Positions 41,101-48,905 of a stretch of DNA of 64,000 bases are shown here, piece after piece. Origin of the DNA: Nonomuraea thailandensis. GTDB lineage: Bacteria > Actinomycetota > Actinomycetes > Streptosporangiales > Streptosporangiaceae. The notes beneath the pieces were generated by a model. That model had not been told where the DNA came from. It saw nothing but the letters and a program-made list of their open reading frames with translations, and made no database searches. The translations under genes and the position numbers were made by a program. The stretch is from the NCBI RefSeq assembly GCF_024172165.1, contig NZ_JAMZEB010000002.1:1240001-1304000 (forward strand), given 5' to 3'. Each line of letters opens with the position of its first letter. Position 1 is the stretch's first letter.

Positions 41101-41346
41101 CGCGTCGAGCCCGGCCGTCGCCGAGTCGAACACGGCCATCAGCCCGTCGCCCAGGCTCTTGGTGAAGGAGGATCCGCTGGCCGTCACCACCGAGCGCAGG
41201 AGCTCGTAGAGGCGGCGGAAGACCACGTTGGCCCGCTCCTCGCCGAGCCTGATCCGCAGCGCGGTGGAGCTGACCACGTCGGTGAACAGGATGGTCGCCG
41301 TGGTGAGCGTGCCCGGCTCACGTCTGGGCTCATACGGAGCAGTCAC
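38116..41346 (-). CDS. Adenylate/guanylate cyclase-domain, AAA ATPase and TPR regulator
   Basis: A 1076-residue multidomain protein. Residues 15-178 are a class III cyclase domain (ATILFTDVVSST with Asp23; FTKSLGDGLMA with Lys63 and Asp67; Asp118; Arg129). The position of the transition-state Asn is Val125, so activity is doubtful. Residues about 200-480 form an AAA/STAND ATPase (Walker A EGDPGVGKTRLA, Walker B LLIIDDLQWA). The rest is helical TPR-like. No LuxR DNA-binding end is seen. GTG start overlaps the TAG of the MpaB-like gene by one base. A family role in signalling is known; the effector here is not. Confidence 0.87.
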   Translation of the reverse strand: MTAPYEPRREPGTLTTATILFTDVVSSTALRIRLGEERANVVFRRLYELLRSVVTASGSSFTKSLGDGLMAVFDSATAGLDAIIAVQQAVADENERALEKISIRAALAAGDVCWGHDDVSGLPTVEAARLVAVAEGGQVLCTDLVRRLAQGRSRHEFKDLGRLPGKGLREPLHTYELHWQSADHHLGGGLAPWLDDAGVLPFVGREEELRVLDGELAAAEFGSGLVVLEGDPGVGKTRLASEVARRALKRQFTVLAGRCTDPARKAYEPIAGAVERLARTSPALLLRAGVDQQCGQLVRLAPSLAAPPLSLEVPPATEPVSERYHLMAAARTLIERLATVRPVLLIIDDLQWATLESLQMLSALMWDADALPLLVLATSRPVPVETAPPQTLPELHKLTAGARVVQVPSFGLDEVSSALVQARASSDPERLHRITGGNAFLVSEVIRELGAGKELDALAVPDSVTRMVTARLSQLHPDARDLVTLLAVGERMTSAELRRGLGLDEARFVAAVEEAMGTGLVTMLDNGSCQFSHELTRDALYATLSPPRAALLHGRVADALCETDPAAMRMRPYVVAAHLVAAAEQGRDPARVSAAADAAVQAAQHALAGLAHREAVTWYQRVLGLLHDFPGTTLERRAELLVECGRAMWLAGHPEARRTLLDAADLARECERHDLLVTAALGGDRGSAISAAPDRERIALLTEARKVVDSTDVSTRALLAAQLASELIWAPDGERRFALSDEAVALARKSGDPRTLVSVLGMRSLTIIPADPLHQRHRDGDEMLEAARRTGDDLALFHAYMQRTPPVLDGGDTTRVAMLLGQADELAHRLGQPHLTWLIGYSKAGLTLMQGDLVQAEAEAEAALRLGSEIGRRLEAMAIYSEQIREIRRLQGRLWELRERLRRAARRPRVDPVHAVLRYLCELGDEEAEPLLDRILDYGGAAPPRNMAHRSALDNLAVAAARLGRAELAGRLYDSLASGGETFGHGAVAHHCGHHYLAHLCVARGDPGRAAEHFEAAAEVHERRGVPLMLAESLLDWAGLLDEGELGGPKPADLREWCRSLLAGRGALLLDRRAAV

Positions 41347-42629
41347 TAGCGCGGGCCTTTCCGCCCCTGCGCGGGCGCTCGTAGCGTCTTGCGGACGGTG
41401 CGGCGGAGCGCGCGGGTCGTGACCGCGGGGGCCGACTGCTTGATCCGCCAGGCGCGGGCCAGCTCGTCGGGGATCCTGAACGCCGCCTGCCCGTCGGAGT
41501 GGCGGTCGATCAGAGCGATCACGATGTGCCGCCCGGCCTTCCGTACCAGCCAGCGAACCACACCGCCCGCCGGCCCTGCCAGCCACTTTTGCCGGTGGGC
41601 GGAACGCGCCGCCGCGAACAGCGCGGTGCACCACCAGGCCGCGGCGGGCACGCCGAGCAGCTCGGGCACCCGGTGCACGCCGTGCTCGGCGCCCTGGAAG
41701 ATCCAGTGGACCAGGCTGCGCGGCATCTTGCGCCAGCCCAGCGGCATGAAGGCCTCCATCTCCTTCAGCAGCATGGCCATCAGGCGCCGGCCCTCGTCGC
41801 TGGGCTCCAGCAGGCGGCCCAGGCGCGCGCTGACCGGCTGGACGTCGTCGAGCGTGAGGGGGCCGTCGCGGCAGACCTCGACGCCCATGAGGTGGCCGAA
41901 GACGCTCCAGGTGTAGAGGTTGGCGGTGCGCTCCTCCTCGCTCAGCGCCACGCCCATGGTCTCCATCGCCTCCCACGTGACCACGGAGAAGTCGAAGAGC
42001 GTGGCCAGCAGCAGCTCCTGGTTGACCGGCGGGCCGTACCGCTCGGTGTCCCAGTGGTCGGCGTACTTCTCCTCGACCAGGGCGCGCACGAACGAGTGCA
42101 GGATCCGCAGGCCGATCGCCGTCGTGTGCCCGGGCCGGCCCGGCTGCAGGCTGTCGGTGGCCTTCAGGCCCATCACGTCCACCAGCATCTGCCCGGTCTC
42201 CGCCACCCGGCGGGTGAGGCTGTGCGTGGCCAGGTTGGAGACGCCGGCCAGCACCTTGGCGCTGGACACCTCCACGTACGCCATCGGCAGGCACGCGAAG
42301 AACAGCGCGGCCGACTGGTACAGCCCGTAGTCGGCGAACACGGCCTGTCCCCGGGCCAGCAGCTCCCGGTCGTCCCCCCACTCGGGCAGCTCCCCGGCGA
42401 ACTGGAGCGCCTCGAAGATCTCCGAGGCCGGTGGCTCGCCCGAGGGCTCCCTGGCCTCCCTCTTGGCCGCCCCCAGCTCCGCGACCACGGCCTTGACCAG
42501 CTCCAGCGCGCCCGTCCCCGCGGGCTGCGCCTGGAGGTACTCGGCCACCACCTTGTCGATGTCAGGATCTGCCTGCTGCCTGAGCTGCCGGAACCTCTCC
42601 TCCGGCCAGCGCTCGTCATGGACGTTCAT
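41346..42629 (-). CDS. MpaB/DUF2236 oxygenase-family protein
   Basis: A 427-residue protein of DUF2236, the fold shared by latex-clearing haem oxygenase Lcp and MpaB. Family stretches seen are YQSAALFFACLPMAYVEVSS, TRRVAETGQMLVDVMG, LRILHSFVRALV and GPPVNQELLLATLFDFSVV, with FGHLMGVEV further on. A haem would be expected. It shares an operon with a Crp/Fnr regulator (23-base gap upstream) and the cyclase-AAA protein (1-base overlap downstream). Substrate unknown; rubber degradation is not implied without a signal peptide, which is absent. Confidence 0.82.
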   Translation of the reverse strand: MNVHDERWPEERFRQLRQQADPDIDKVVAEYLQAQPAGTGALELVKAVVAELGAAKREAREPSGEPPASEIFEALQFAGELPEWGDDRELLARGQAVFADYGLYQSAALFFACLPMAYVEVSSAKVLAGVSNLATHSLTRRVAETGQMLVDVMGLKATDSLQPGRPGHTTAIGLRILHSFVRALVEEKYADHWDTERYGPPVNQELLLATLFDFSVVTWEAMETMGVALSEEERTANLYTWSVFGHLMGVEVCRDGPLTLDDVQPVSARLGRLLEPSDEGRRLMAMLLKEMEAFMPLGWRKMPRSLVHWIFQGAEHGVHRVPELLGVPAAAWWCTALFAAARSAHRQKWLAGPAGGVVRWLVRKAGRHIVIALIDRHSDGQAAFRIPDELARAWRIKQSAPAVTTRALRRTVRKTLRAPAQGRKGPR

Positions 42630-42652
42630 CTACCCCGTACTCTCCAGTTCGT

Positions 42653-43363
42653 TCAGAGGCCGCCCCGTTTCCGCAGGGCGGCGACATCCAGCAGCGTGAT
42701 CGTCCGCCCTTGGACGGAGATGAGGTTCCTCGACACCAGCGACTGCAGCGCCCGGTTGACCGCGGGCCGCGACGCGCCGATCAGCGAGGCCAGGTCGGAC
42801 TGGGTCAGCCCGGGCAGGTCCACCACGCCGTCGGCCCGGCCGTGCTTGTCGGCCAGTTGCAGCAGCAGCTTGGCCAGGCGACCCCCGAGATCGAGGAAGG
42901 CCAGGTCGGCGGCCTGACCGGTGAGCCGGCGCACCATGCGGCCGAGCAGGCGCAGGAACTCGTCGGCCAGCCCCGGATGCTCCCGCATCAGCTCCAGCAG
43001 CCGCGCCCTGGGCAGCGCGAACACCCATGACGGCCGCGCCGTCACGATGGAGGCCGAGCGCGGCGAGCCGTCCAGCAGCGCCATCTCGCCGAACGTGTCG
43101 CCCCGCCTGAGCATGTTCAGCACGATCTCGTCGCCGTGCTCGGTGGTGAAGACCACCTTCACCAGCCCGTCGAGCAGCACGTACAGCGACTCTCCCGGAT
43201 CCCCCTGGTGGAAGATGATCTGCCCCGACCGGTAGCGGCGCGCCATCCCCGCGCGCGCCGTGCTCCGGATGCCGCTCTCCCCGAGCACCTGGAACAACGG
43301 GATCTCCGCCAGCACCGCTGCGACCGGCTCGACCTCGTACGGAAGCCCGCTGCGCGCGTTCAT
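42653..43363 (-). CDS. Crp/Fnr-family transcription regulator
   Basis: A 236-residue regulator. Residues 20-140 are the cyclic-nucleotide-binding fold (YRSGQIIFHQGDPGESLYVL, then GDTFGEMALLDGSPRSASIV, which keeps the FGE and the Arg-Ser-Ala of the phosphate-binding cassette, so real cAMP or cGMP binding is possible). The winged helix is LTQSDLASLIGASRPAVNRAL. No Fe-S cysteines. First gene of the operon with the MpaB-like and cyclase-domain genes. A Crp-like palindrome lies 59 bases upstream of its start, suggesting autoregulation. Confidence 0.9.
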   Translation of the reverse strand: MNARSGLPYEVEPVAAVLAEIPLFQVLGESGIRSTARAGMARRYRSGQIIFHQGDPGESLYVLLDGLVKVVFTTEHGDEIVLNMLRRGDTFGEMALLDGSPRSASIVTARPSWVFALPRARLLELMREHPGLADEFLRLLGRMVRRLTGQAADLAFLDLGGRLAKLLLQLADKHGRADGVVDLPGLTQSDLASLIGASRPAVNRALQSLVSRNLISVQGRTITLLDVAALRKRGGL

Positions 43364-43421
43364 GCAAGAACTCTAGGCCGACTTCCGCGAGCGGACAGCA
43401 GGCGGCAGGCGATCTCCCGAA

Positions 43422-43437
43422 TGTGACGAGGACCACA
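43422..43437. promoter_or_regulatory. Candidate Crp site between the Crp gene and the ECF sigma gene
   Basis: TGTGA-N6-CCACA, one base from the Crp consensus, in the 179-base divergent region. It suggests that the Crp protein controls itself and perhaps the sigma gene. Chance match not excluded. Confidence 0.45.
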
Positions 43438-43441
43438 CCCG

Positions 43442-43463
43442 GACTGTTCCCTTCGGAACAGTC
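43442..43463 (+). promoter_or_regulatory. 9-bp palindrome with T tract upstream of the ECF sigma gene
   Basis: GACTGTTCC, loop CTTC, GGAACAGTC, then TTTT. It could be an intrinsic terminator or attenuator in the sigma leader, or a protein operator. It ends 79 bases before the sigma start. Confidence 0.6.
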
Positions 43464-43542
43464 TTTTCGGATCACCCGTCGCACCGTGAGGTAGCCGGCC
43501 GGAATTGGCCCCCCGAGAAACCGGACCGGCGGGGAGAACGAC

Positions 43543-44127
43543 ATGCAAGCGCAGACCATGGAACGGCTCGACTCACGCCCCGACACCGCGGCGCTGGTGA
43601 GCGCCGCCCGGGAGGGCGACTCCTGGGCGTGGGAGCAGCTCGTCGAGGAGTTCAGCCCGATGCTGAAGGCCCGCATCCGCCGCTTCAGGCTCAGCCACGA
43701 GGACGCCCAGGACGTGCTCCAGACGACCTGGATGCTCGCCTGGCAGAACCTGGGCAGCGTCGAGGACGGCCACCGCATGCCGGGCTGGCTGGCCACGATC
43801 GCCTTCCGCGAATGCCTCAAGCTCACCAAGCGCACGAAGGAGATCTGCACTCCTGACCTCGACTCGCTGGGCAGCACGGACGACGTGGACAGGGAACTGG
43901 CCAGGATCTGGCTGGCCGGCACGCTCGAAGAGCTGGTCGAGGAGCTGCCGGCAGCGCAGCGGGTCCTGTTCAGGGCGCTCACGGAAACCTCCGAGCCGCA
44001 CTACGTGGACGTGGCGCGCAGGCTGGGCAGGCCGGTCGGGAGCATCGGGCCCACCCGAGCCCGCACCTTCGCGAGGCTGCGCGGGCTCCTTCAGGCCCGC
44101 GAGATCACTCGCGACTTCCTGGACTGA
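43543..44127 (+). CDS. ECF-family RNA polymerase sigma factor
   Basis: A 194-residue sigma factor. Region 2 is FSPMLKARIRRFRLSHEDAQ with DVLQTTWMLAWQNL; region 4 is LPAAQRVLFRALTETSEPHY and VARRLGRPVGSIGPTRARTF. ATG at 43543 has GGGGAG 6 bases upstream. No anti-sigma gene is adjacent: the next gene is convergent, 7 bases away. It is divergent from the Crp operon. Confidence 0.9.
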   Translation: MQAQTMERLDSRPDTAALVSAAREGDSWAWEQLVEEFSPMLKARIRRFRLSHEDAQDVLQTTWMLAWQNLGSVEDGHRMPGWLATIAFRECLKLTKRTKEICTPDLDSLGSTDDVDRELARIWLAGTLEELVEELPAAQRVLFRALTETSEPHYVDVARRLGRPVGSIGPTRARTFARLRGLLQAREITRDFLD

Positions 44128-44134
44128 GGGCTAC

Positions 44135-45376
44135 TCACCGGTCAAGGGGGATCGCCTCCAGGAACGGCTCGAAGTCGAAGTGCGCCATCTCGTACGCGTC
44201 CGGATCCGTCTCCGTGGGGAAGGCGTAGAACTTCCTGCCGCGTAGCGCGGGCATGCCGCCGACGGCCTCGGGGACGAGCCCCCGCGCCATCTCCTCGGCC
44301 AGCCCGTCGGCGATCTTCTGGTCGAACGGCACCCGGTAGAGCGCGTCCACGCTCTGGTAGACGCGGAAGTAGCTGACGATGAAGCGCATGCGGTCGGGGT
44401 AGGACACCCAGTCGGTCACCCCGGCCGTGGACGCCTCCTGGTCCTCGGTGATGAACTCCTCGGCGAGCTTGCGCACCTTCTCGTTCTGGATCGGCACCCA
44501 CACCTTGGCCAGGTCCACGCCCGCCGGCGCCGTCAGCGGCCTGCCGACCTTGACGTCGCTGAGCGGCGTGGCGACGGCGAACAGGTGGCGGGTGTAGAGC
44601 GAGGACCACAGGTCCTCCAGCTTGCGGGTCAGCCAGGGCTGGTCGGCGTGGCCGGCCGCGTACAGCTTGAACCTGGCGAAGGGCCTGCGCGTGACCAGGG
44701 AGCGCAGCGATCGCCACGACACCCGGGTCAGCCAGCGGACCGGCCGGTAGAGCACCAGCTCCAGCGCCGCCTGCGCGCGTGCCTGCTCGTAGGCCGACAG
44801 CGCGATGTTGGCGCCCAGCATCAGGTCCGCCCGCTCCGCCTGGTCCTCGGTCCCGGCCGCCTCCACCATGAGCTGCGCGGCGTCCTTGAGGTAGCGCGGG
44901 TCGGCCGGCGACAGCAGGTCCGTCAGGAACTCCGGCGGCGTCGGCGTCAGGTCCGACTCGGGGCTGACCTTCAGGAAGCGGTCGGGCTCGTCGTTCCACA
45001 GGTTGACCGCGAGGCTGGCCGTCTCCAGGAAGATGGCGCGGTTGGCCAGCGCGAGGCCGAGCTGGTAGCTGGGCCCGAGCAGGGTGAGCAGCGCGGCCCT
45101 GAACAGCCGTTTGAAGCGTTGCGGCACGCGCAGGCGGCGGCCGAAGTCCTCGATGAACGGCGACTTCGGGCCGAGGTCGAGGCTCTCGCCGACCGCCTTG
45201 GAGGTCCAGGTGGCGTAGCAGTACCAGTTGTTGGCCTGCCGGCCCAGGCGCACCGCGAGGTCCCCTGCCACGCGGTGGTAGCTGTAGGCGATGACCATGG
45301 CTTCGAGTGCCGCGCTCCGGTCCTTGTAGGCCGCGATGCGCAGCACGTCATCCGCGGTCATCGGAGTGTCGGACAT
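44135..45376 (-). CDS. Conserved-looking protein of unknown function
   Basis: A 413-residue, mostly helical protein I cannot place. Notable stretches are ANNWYCYATWTSKAVGESLD near residue 50, FKRLFRAALLTLLGPSYQLG, LMLGANIALSAYEQARAQAA and DWVSYPDRMRFIVSYFRVYQ. No signal peptide; one or two amphipathic or hydrophobic helices. The early part has a loose resemblance in length and helix content to DUF2236-type proteins, but no clear motif. Its stop is 7 bases from the sigma stop, so it converges on that gene. ATG 45376 follows GGGAGACTCC. Confidence 0.7.
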   Translation of the reverse strand: MSDTPMTADDVLRIAAYKDRSAALEAMVIAYSYHRVAGDLAVRLGRQANNWYCYATWTSKAVGESLDLGPKSPFIEDFGRRLRVPQRFKRLFRAALLTLLGPSYQLGLALANRAIFLETASLAVNLWNDEPDRFLKVSPESDLTPTPPEFLTDLLSPADPRYLKDAAQLMVEAAGTEDQAERADLMLGANIALSAYEQARAQAALELVLYRPVRWLTRVSWRSLRSLVTRRPFARFKLYAAGHADQPWLTRKLEDLWSSLYTRHLFAVATPLSDVKVGRPLTAPAGVDLAKVWVPIQNEKVRKLAEEFITEDQEASTAGVTDWVSYPDRMRFIVSYFRVYQSVDALYRVPFDQKIADGLAEEMARGLVPEAVGGMPALRGRKFYAFPTETDPDAYEMAHFDFEPFLEAIPLDR

Positions 45377-45565
45377 GGAGTCTCCCGTTTGCTGGTCCCG
45401 TCGCCTGGCGGAGGGCTCACGGAGATAAGAGCGCCTCCGTCGGCGTCAGATACAGTCCGGCGGCCCGTGTCTCTCTCCCCAGGGCCGCGGCCAGGAGCCT
45501 AGGAGGCGTCGCTTGCGGCATGCTTGCAGGATGATCATCGCCCCCGGCGATCCGGGGGCGGGGGC

Positions 45566-45985
45566 TCACTCCTTGACCGTCAATCTGCTGATCACCACGA
45601 ATCCGCCGAGCGCCCCCGCGGTGCCCGCGGCCGTCGTCGTGGTGAGGTTGACCACCAGGTCATAGAGGCCGGGGGAGAGCTGGCCGCGCATGGGGATCGA
45701 GGCGGTGTAGCGGCCCGAGCCAGGGGTGAAGGTCAGCTCCACAGGCGGCGATGGATGCCTGGTCTCGCCACCGCCCGCCAGGTCGGCGATGATCTCCAAC
45801 TGCCAGCGTCCCGCCAGCCAGTCGACGAGCTCGCCGGTGACCTCCCAGCTCACGTCCACTGTCCAACCTTCGTCCCGATGGACCACGTGCGTGGGCTGGG
45901 CACCGGGATCGACAACCTGGCCGTGAAGGAGGCCGGCCAACTGCTCGGCCGGCACCTTCATCACCTGGAACTCCCCTGATGCCAT
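45566..45985 (-). CDS. Small beta-rich protein of unknown function
   Basis: A 139-residue protein starting ATG GCA TCA with GGAGAGGAG upstream. It alternates beta strands (GWTVDVSWEVTGELVDWL, WQLEIIADLAGG, VELTFTPGSGRYTASIP, GLYDLVVNLTTT), suggesting an Ig-like sandwich with no signal peptide. An open frame extends much further upstream but without codon or motif support. It follows the GH35-like gene by about 100 bases on the same strand. Function unknown. Confidence 0.65.
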   Translation of the reverse strand: MASGEFQVMKVPAEQLAGLLHGQVVDPGAQPTHVVHRDEGWTVDVSWEVTGELVDWLAGRWQLEIIADLAGGGETRHPSPPVELTFTPGSGRYTASIPMRGQLSPGLYDLVVNLTTTTAAGTAGALGGFVVISRLTVKE

Positions 45986-46086
45986 GGCGATCTCCTCTCC
46001 GCGGGCGGGTCCCGTGCGAAGGAGTAGAGCGACGACACCGGCGGCGAAATACCCGTGCTCTTTATCGATGCATGTACTGCTTTCGT

Positions 46087-48060
46087 CTAGACAAGTCGGC
46101 CGTTGATGCGGGTGAGATCGCCGGGCCCGGAGGCGCCGGTGCGCGCGCCGTTCAGGCGCACGCCGGCCTCCACCGCGCAGTCGAGGTAGGCGTTGATCCC
46201 CCTGATCGCGAGGTCGTCCACCTGGCCGCCGGCCAGGCGCAGCACCGCGCCGCCGCCCTGCGCGGCGACCACCTCGACGGTCCCGTACGGGGTCCGCAGC
46301 CCGATCGGCCCCTCGTTGCCCGACTGGACGAGCACGACGAGATAGTGCACATCCCGGGCCGGATGGCTGCGCAGGAACGCGTCGGCGTCGCCGTACAGGA
46401 CGAGGCTCTCGCCGGCGTCCGGCGGGGGAGCGGCCGGCGTGATCAGCCCGCAGGGCGCCAGCCGCTCGTCCAGCGCCGGCACGGGGCCGTCCACCAGCAC
46501 CAGCCCGCCCGCCCGCGCGTACGCGGCCAGCAGCTCCTGTACGCGCCGGTGCATGAACGGCCCGCCGGGCACCGTGACCGACCGGTAGGCGGCCAGCTCC
46601 CGCGCCGTCACGCTCTCCAGCTCGACCAGCCCGTAGTCCAGCCCCCTGGCCCGCATGCGCTCGTGGAAGGCCCGCAGCGGCCTCCCGCACCCGGGCCCCT
46701 CGGCCCCCTCGGACAGGGCGGCGATCCCGGCGTACGGGAGGTACAGGCCGAACGCGTCGCGCCGCACCGGCTCGCACTCCAGGAACTCGGCGCCGTGCAC
46801 CGAGAAGAAGTCCGCCAGCGCCCGCACCACCGGCGCCTTCCCCGTCGCCCTGCCCTCGGCGTCGATGGGCGGGCAGTCCGGGTACGGCCCCGCGTGGGCG
46901 GCGTCCAGCTCGGGCGCCCAGCCGGAGGTGGCCACCCCGGTGTAGACGTTGAACCCGGTCGCCCCCGCCGCCAGCGCCAGCAGCGACTGGTGGAAGCTGG
47001 TCGCCCCGTCGACGTAGGCGGGGTCGTAGAGCTCGGAGAAGCCCCAGTTCTCCTCCAGGTTCGGCCCGGGCACGCGCTTGGCGGCGATGACGTAGCGGGC
47101 GTGCGCGTCGCGGTCGGCCGACACCACGCCCATCCAGTTGGTGAACCCGTAGCAGATCTCGCCCCACAGCTCCGGCCTGACCCTGGCCAGCCAGTCGTCC
47201 AGCTCGGGCACGGTCGGCGGGTTGAGGTTGACCAGGACCGGCAGGCCGGAGCCGGTGGCCTGCGTCCAGACGCGGTACACCTCGGCCAGGTACTCGGCGT
47301 GGCAACGCCCCCAGTCGGCCTTGGCGAGCGGGCCGGAGGCGGGCGTCGGCGGTTCGAGGTCCGCCCAGTCGCCGTGGGAGGTGCCGTGCACGGCGTTGTA
47401 CGCCTGCGGAGTCCCGTACCAGGACCGCAGCCGGTCGCGGTAGAACGCCACCCCCGACGGGCTGTAGTCGTAGGCCGTCAGCGGCAGCGCGCCGCTGGTG
47501 TAGACGCCCTCGTTGGCGATCTGCAGCGCGATCACCGCCTCGGCGCCGGCCAGCACCTCCTTGCCCACGGCCGACAGCCACTCGGTGGCCCTGGCCAGGA
47601 ACGCCGGAGCCAGCGGGGCCGGCAGCGGCCGGCCCTCGGGCGCGGCGGCGTCCGCCCAGCGCGAGGGCGCGCCCGAGGCGTCGAGCAGCGCCTCGAAGGC
47701 GGGGTCGGCGTCGGGGCACACCCAGTCGGGCAGCCCGCCGTAGTTGACCTCGGCATGGATGAACGGGCCGGGCTTGGCGACCACCCGCAGGCCCAGCTCG
47801 TGGCAGAGCGCCAGGAAGCCGGTGACGTCCCTGGCCGGATGGGTCAGGCCGGTGAAGTCGGGCGCCGTGCCCGCCTCGGGCTGGTGGTGCCGCCAGGGCA
47901 GGTAGCAGGTGAGCACCTCGATCCCGAGCCCGTCCCGTACGGCGCGCAGGCGGTCGGCCCACACGGCCGGATCGTCGCGGTAGTACGGATAGTCGGCGGT
48001 GACGAGCACCCGCGGCACGCCGTCGACGACGGCGACCCCGTCGCGGACCTCGATGGCCAC
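46087..48060 (-). CDS. GH35-like beta-galactosidase-family protein
   Basis: A 657-residue TIM-barrel glycosidase without signal peptide. Family 35-like features: start VLVTADYPYYRDDPAVWADR, EVLTCYLPWRHHQPEAG, LRVVAKPGPFIHAEVNYGGL, then VIALQIANEGVY where the acid/base Glu is expected, and the nucleophile region near GPNLEENWGFSELYDP. C-terminal domains are beta-rich. GTG 48060 follows GGAG by 8 bases. It lies 11 bases downstream of the second ABC permease gene in the same operon, so it probably hydrolyses the imported oligosaccharide in the cytoplasm. Confidence 0.85.
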   Translation of the reverse strand: MAIEVRDGVAVVDGVPRVLVTADYPYYRDDPAVWADRLRAVRDGLGIEVLTCYLPWRHHQPEAGTAPDFTGLTHPARDVTGFLALCHELGLRVVAKPGPFIHAEVNYGGLPDWVCPDADPAFEALLDASGAPSRWADAAAPEGRPLPAPLAPAFLARATEWLSAVGKEVLAGAEAVIALQIANEGVYTSGALPLTAYDYSPSGVAFYRDRLRSWYGTPQAYNAVHGTSHGDWADLEPPTPASGPLAKADWGRCHAEYLAEVYRVWTQATGSGLPVLVNLNPPTVPELDDWLARVRPELWGEICYGFTNWMGVVSADRDAHARYVIAAKRVPGPNLEENWGFSELYDPAYVDGATSFHQSLLALAAGATGFNVYTGVATSGWAPELDAAHAGPYPDCPPIDAEGRATGKAPVVRALADFFSVHGAEFLECEPVRRDAFGLYLPYAGIAALSEGAEGPGCGRPLRAFHERMRARGLDYGLVELESVTARELAAYRSVTVPGGPFMHRRVQELLAAYARAGGLVLVDGPVPALDERLAPCGLITPAAPPPDAGESLVLYGDADAFLRSHPARDVHYLVVLVQSGNEGPIGLRTPYGTVEVVAAQGGGAVLRLAGGQVDDLAIRGINAYLDCAVEAGVRLNGARTGASGPGDLTRINGRLV

Positions 48061-48071
48061 AGTGGATTCTC

Positions 48072-48905
48072 CTAACCCTTGAGACCGGTGAAGGCGATGC
48101 CCTGGAGGATGCGGCGCTGGAAGACCAGCAGCACCGCGATCACGGGCAGGACGGCGAGCGTGGCGCCCGCCATGATGTAGTACGCGCGCCCGCCGTCCGG
48201 GCTGGCGACGAGCTGCTGCAGCGCCAGCGGCAGCGTGTAGAGCTCGGGGTCGTTGGTGACCAGCAGCGGCCACACCAGGTCGTTCCAGTGGAACAGGAAG
48301 CTGGTGATGGTGACGACCGCCAGCACGGGCTTCGACAGCGGCAGCACGATCCGCCAGAAGATCTGCATCCGGCCGGCGCCGTCGATCAGCGCGGCCTCCT
48401 CCAGCTCGCCGGGCAGCGACAGGAAGAACTGCCGCAGCAGGAAGATGTCGAGCACCGAGGCGATGTTCGGCACGATCAGCCCCCACCCGGAGTCGAACAT
48501 GCCCAGCGACTGGGTGACGTGGATGCGCGGCACGAGCAGCGTGATCGCGGGCACCATCATGCCGGCCAGCATGATCACGAACAGCTTGTCGCGGCCGGGG
48601 AACGGGATGCGCGCGAACGCGTACGCGGCCAGCGCGTCGATGAGCAGCTTGGCCGGCACCAGGATCGCGCACACCCACACGCTGTTGACGAAGGCGTTGC
48701 CGAGCCCGCCGACGTCGAGCACGTAGGAGTAGTTGTCGAGCGTGGCGGCCCACTCGCCGGTCTTCTTGTCCAGCGGCAGCAGATGGGGTGTCTTGGTGTA
48801 GATGTCGGGCCCGTGCTTGAACGAGGTGGCCACCATCCACAGGAACGGCACCACCGAAACGGCGGCCAGCAGCACCAGCGCGACGTAGATCGACAGCTTC
48901 CTCAC
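48072..48905 (-). CDS. Carbohydrate ABC transporter permease (MalG type)
   Basis: A 277-residue inner-membrane permease with six helices. The EAA loop is LEEAALIDGAGRMQIFWRIV. The N-terminus is a membrane helix (LSIYVALVLLAAVSVVPFLW). Together with the next protein it forms the translocation channel. The ATG overlaps the stop of the MalF-type gene by 4 bases. No ATPase gene is nearby; actinomycetes commonly share one multi-task ATPase (MsiK). Confidence 0.92.
   Translation of the reverse strand: MRKLSIYVALVLLAAVSVVPFLWMVATSFKHGPDIYTKTPHLLPLDKKTGEWAATLDNYSYVLDVGGLGNAFVNSVWVCAILVPAKLLIDALAAYAFARIPFPGRDKLFVIMLAGMMVPAITLLVPRIHVTQSLGMFDSGWGLIVPNIASVLDIFLLRQFFLSLPGELEEAALIDGAGRMQIFWRIVLPLSKPVLAVVTITSFLFHWNDLVWPLLVTNDPELYTLPLALQQLVASPDGGRAYYIMAGATLAVLPVIAVLLVFQRRILQGIAFTGLKG

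Noticed and set aside
41349..42381. Upstream extension of the cyclase-AAA protein to 1421 residues
   Set aside because: The extension is antisense-like junk lying over the MpaB gene; GTG at 41346 with stop overlap is the natural start.
48061..48840. Extension of the GH35-like protein to 917 residues
   Set aside because: It overlaps the MalG-type permease out of frame; the GTG with GGAG at 48060 is used.
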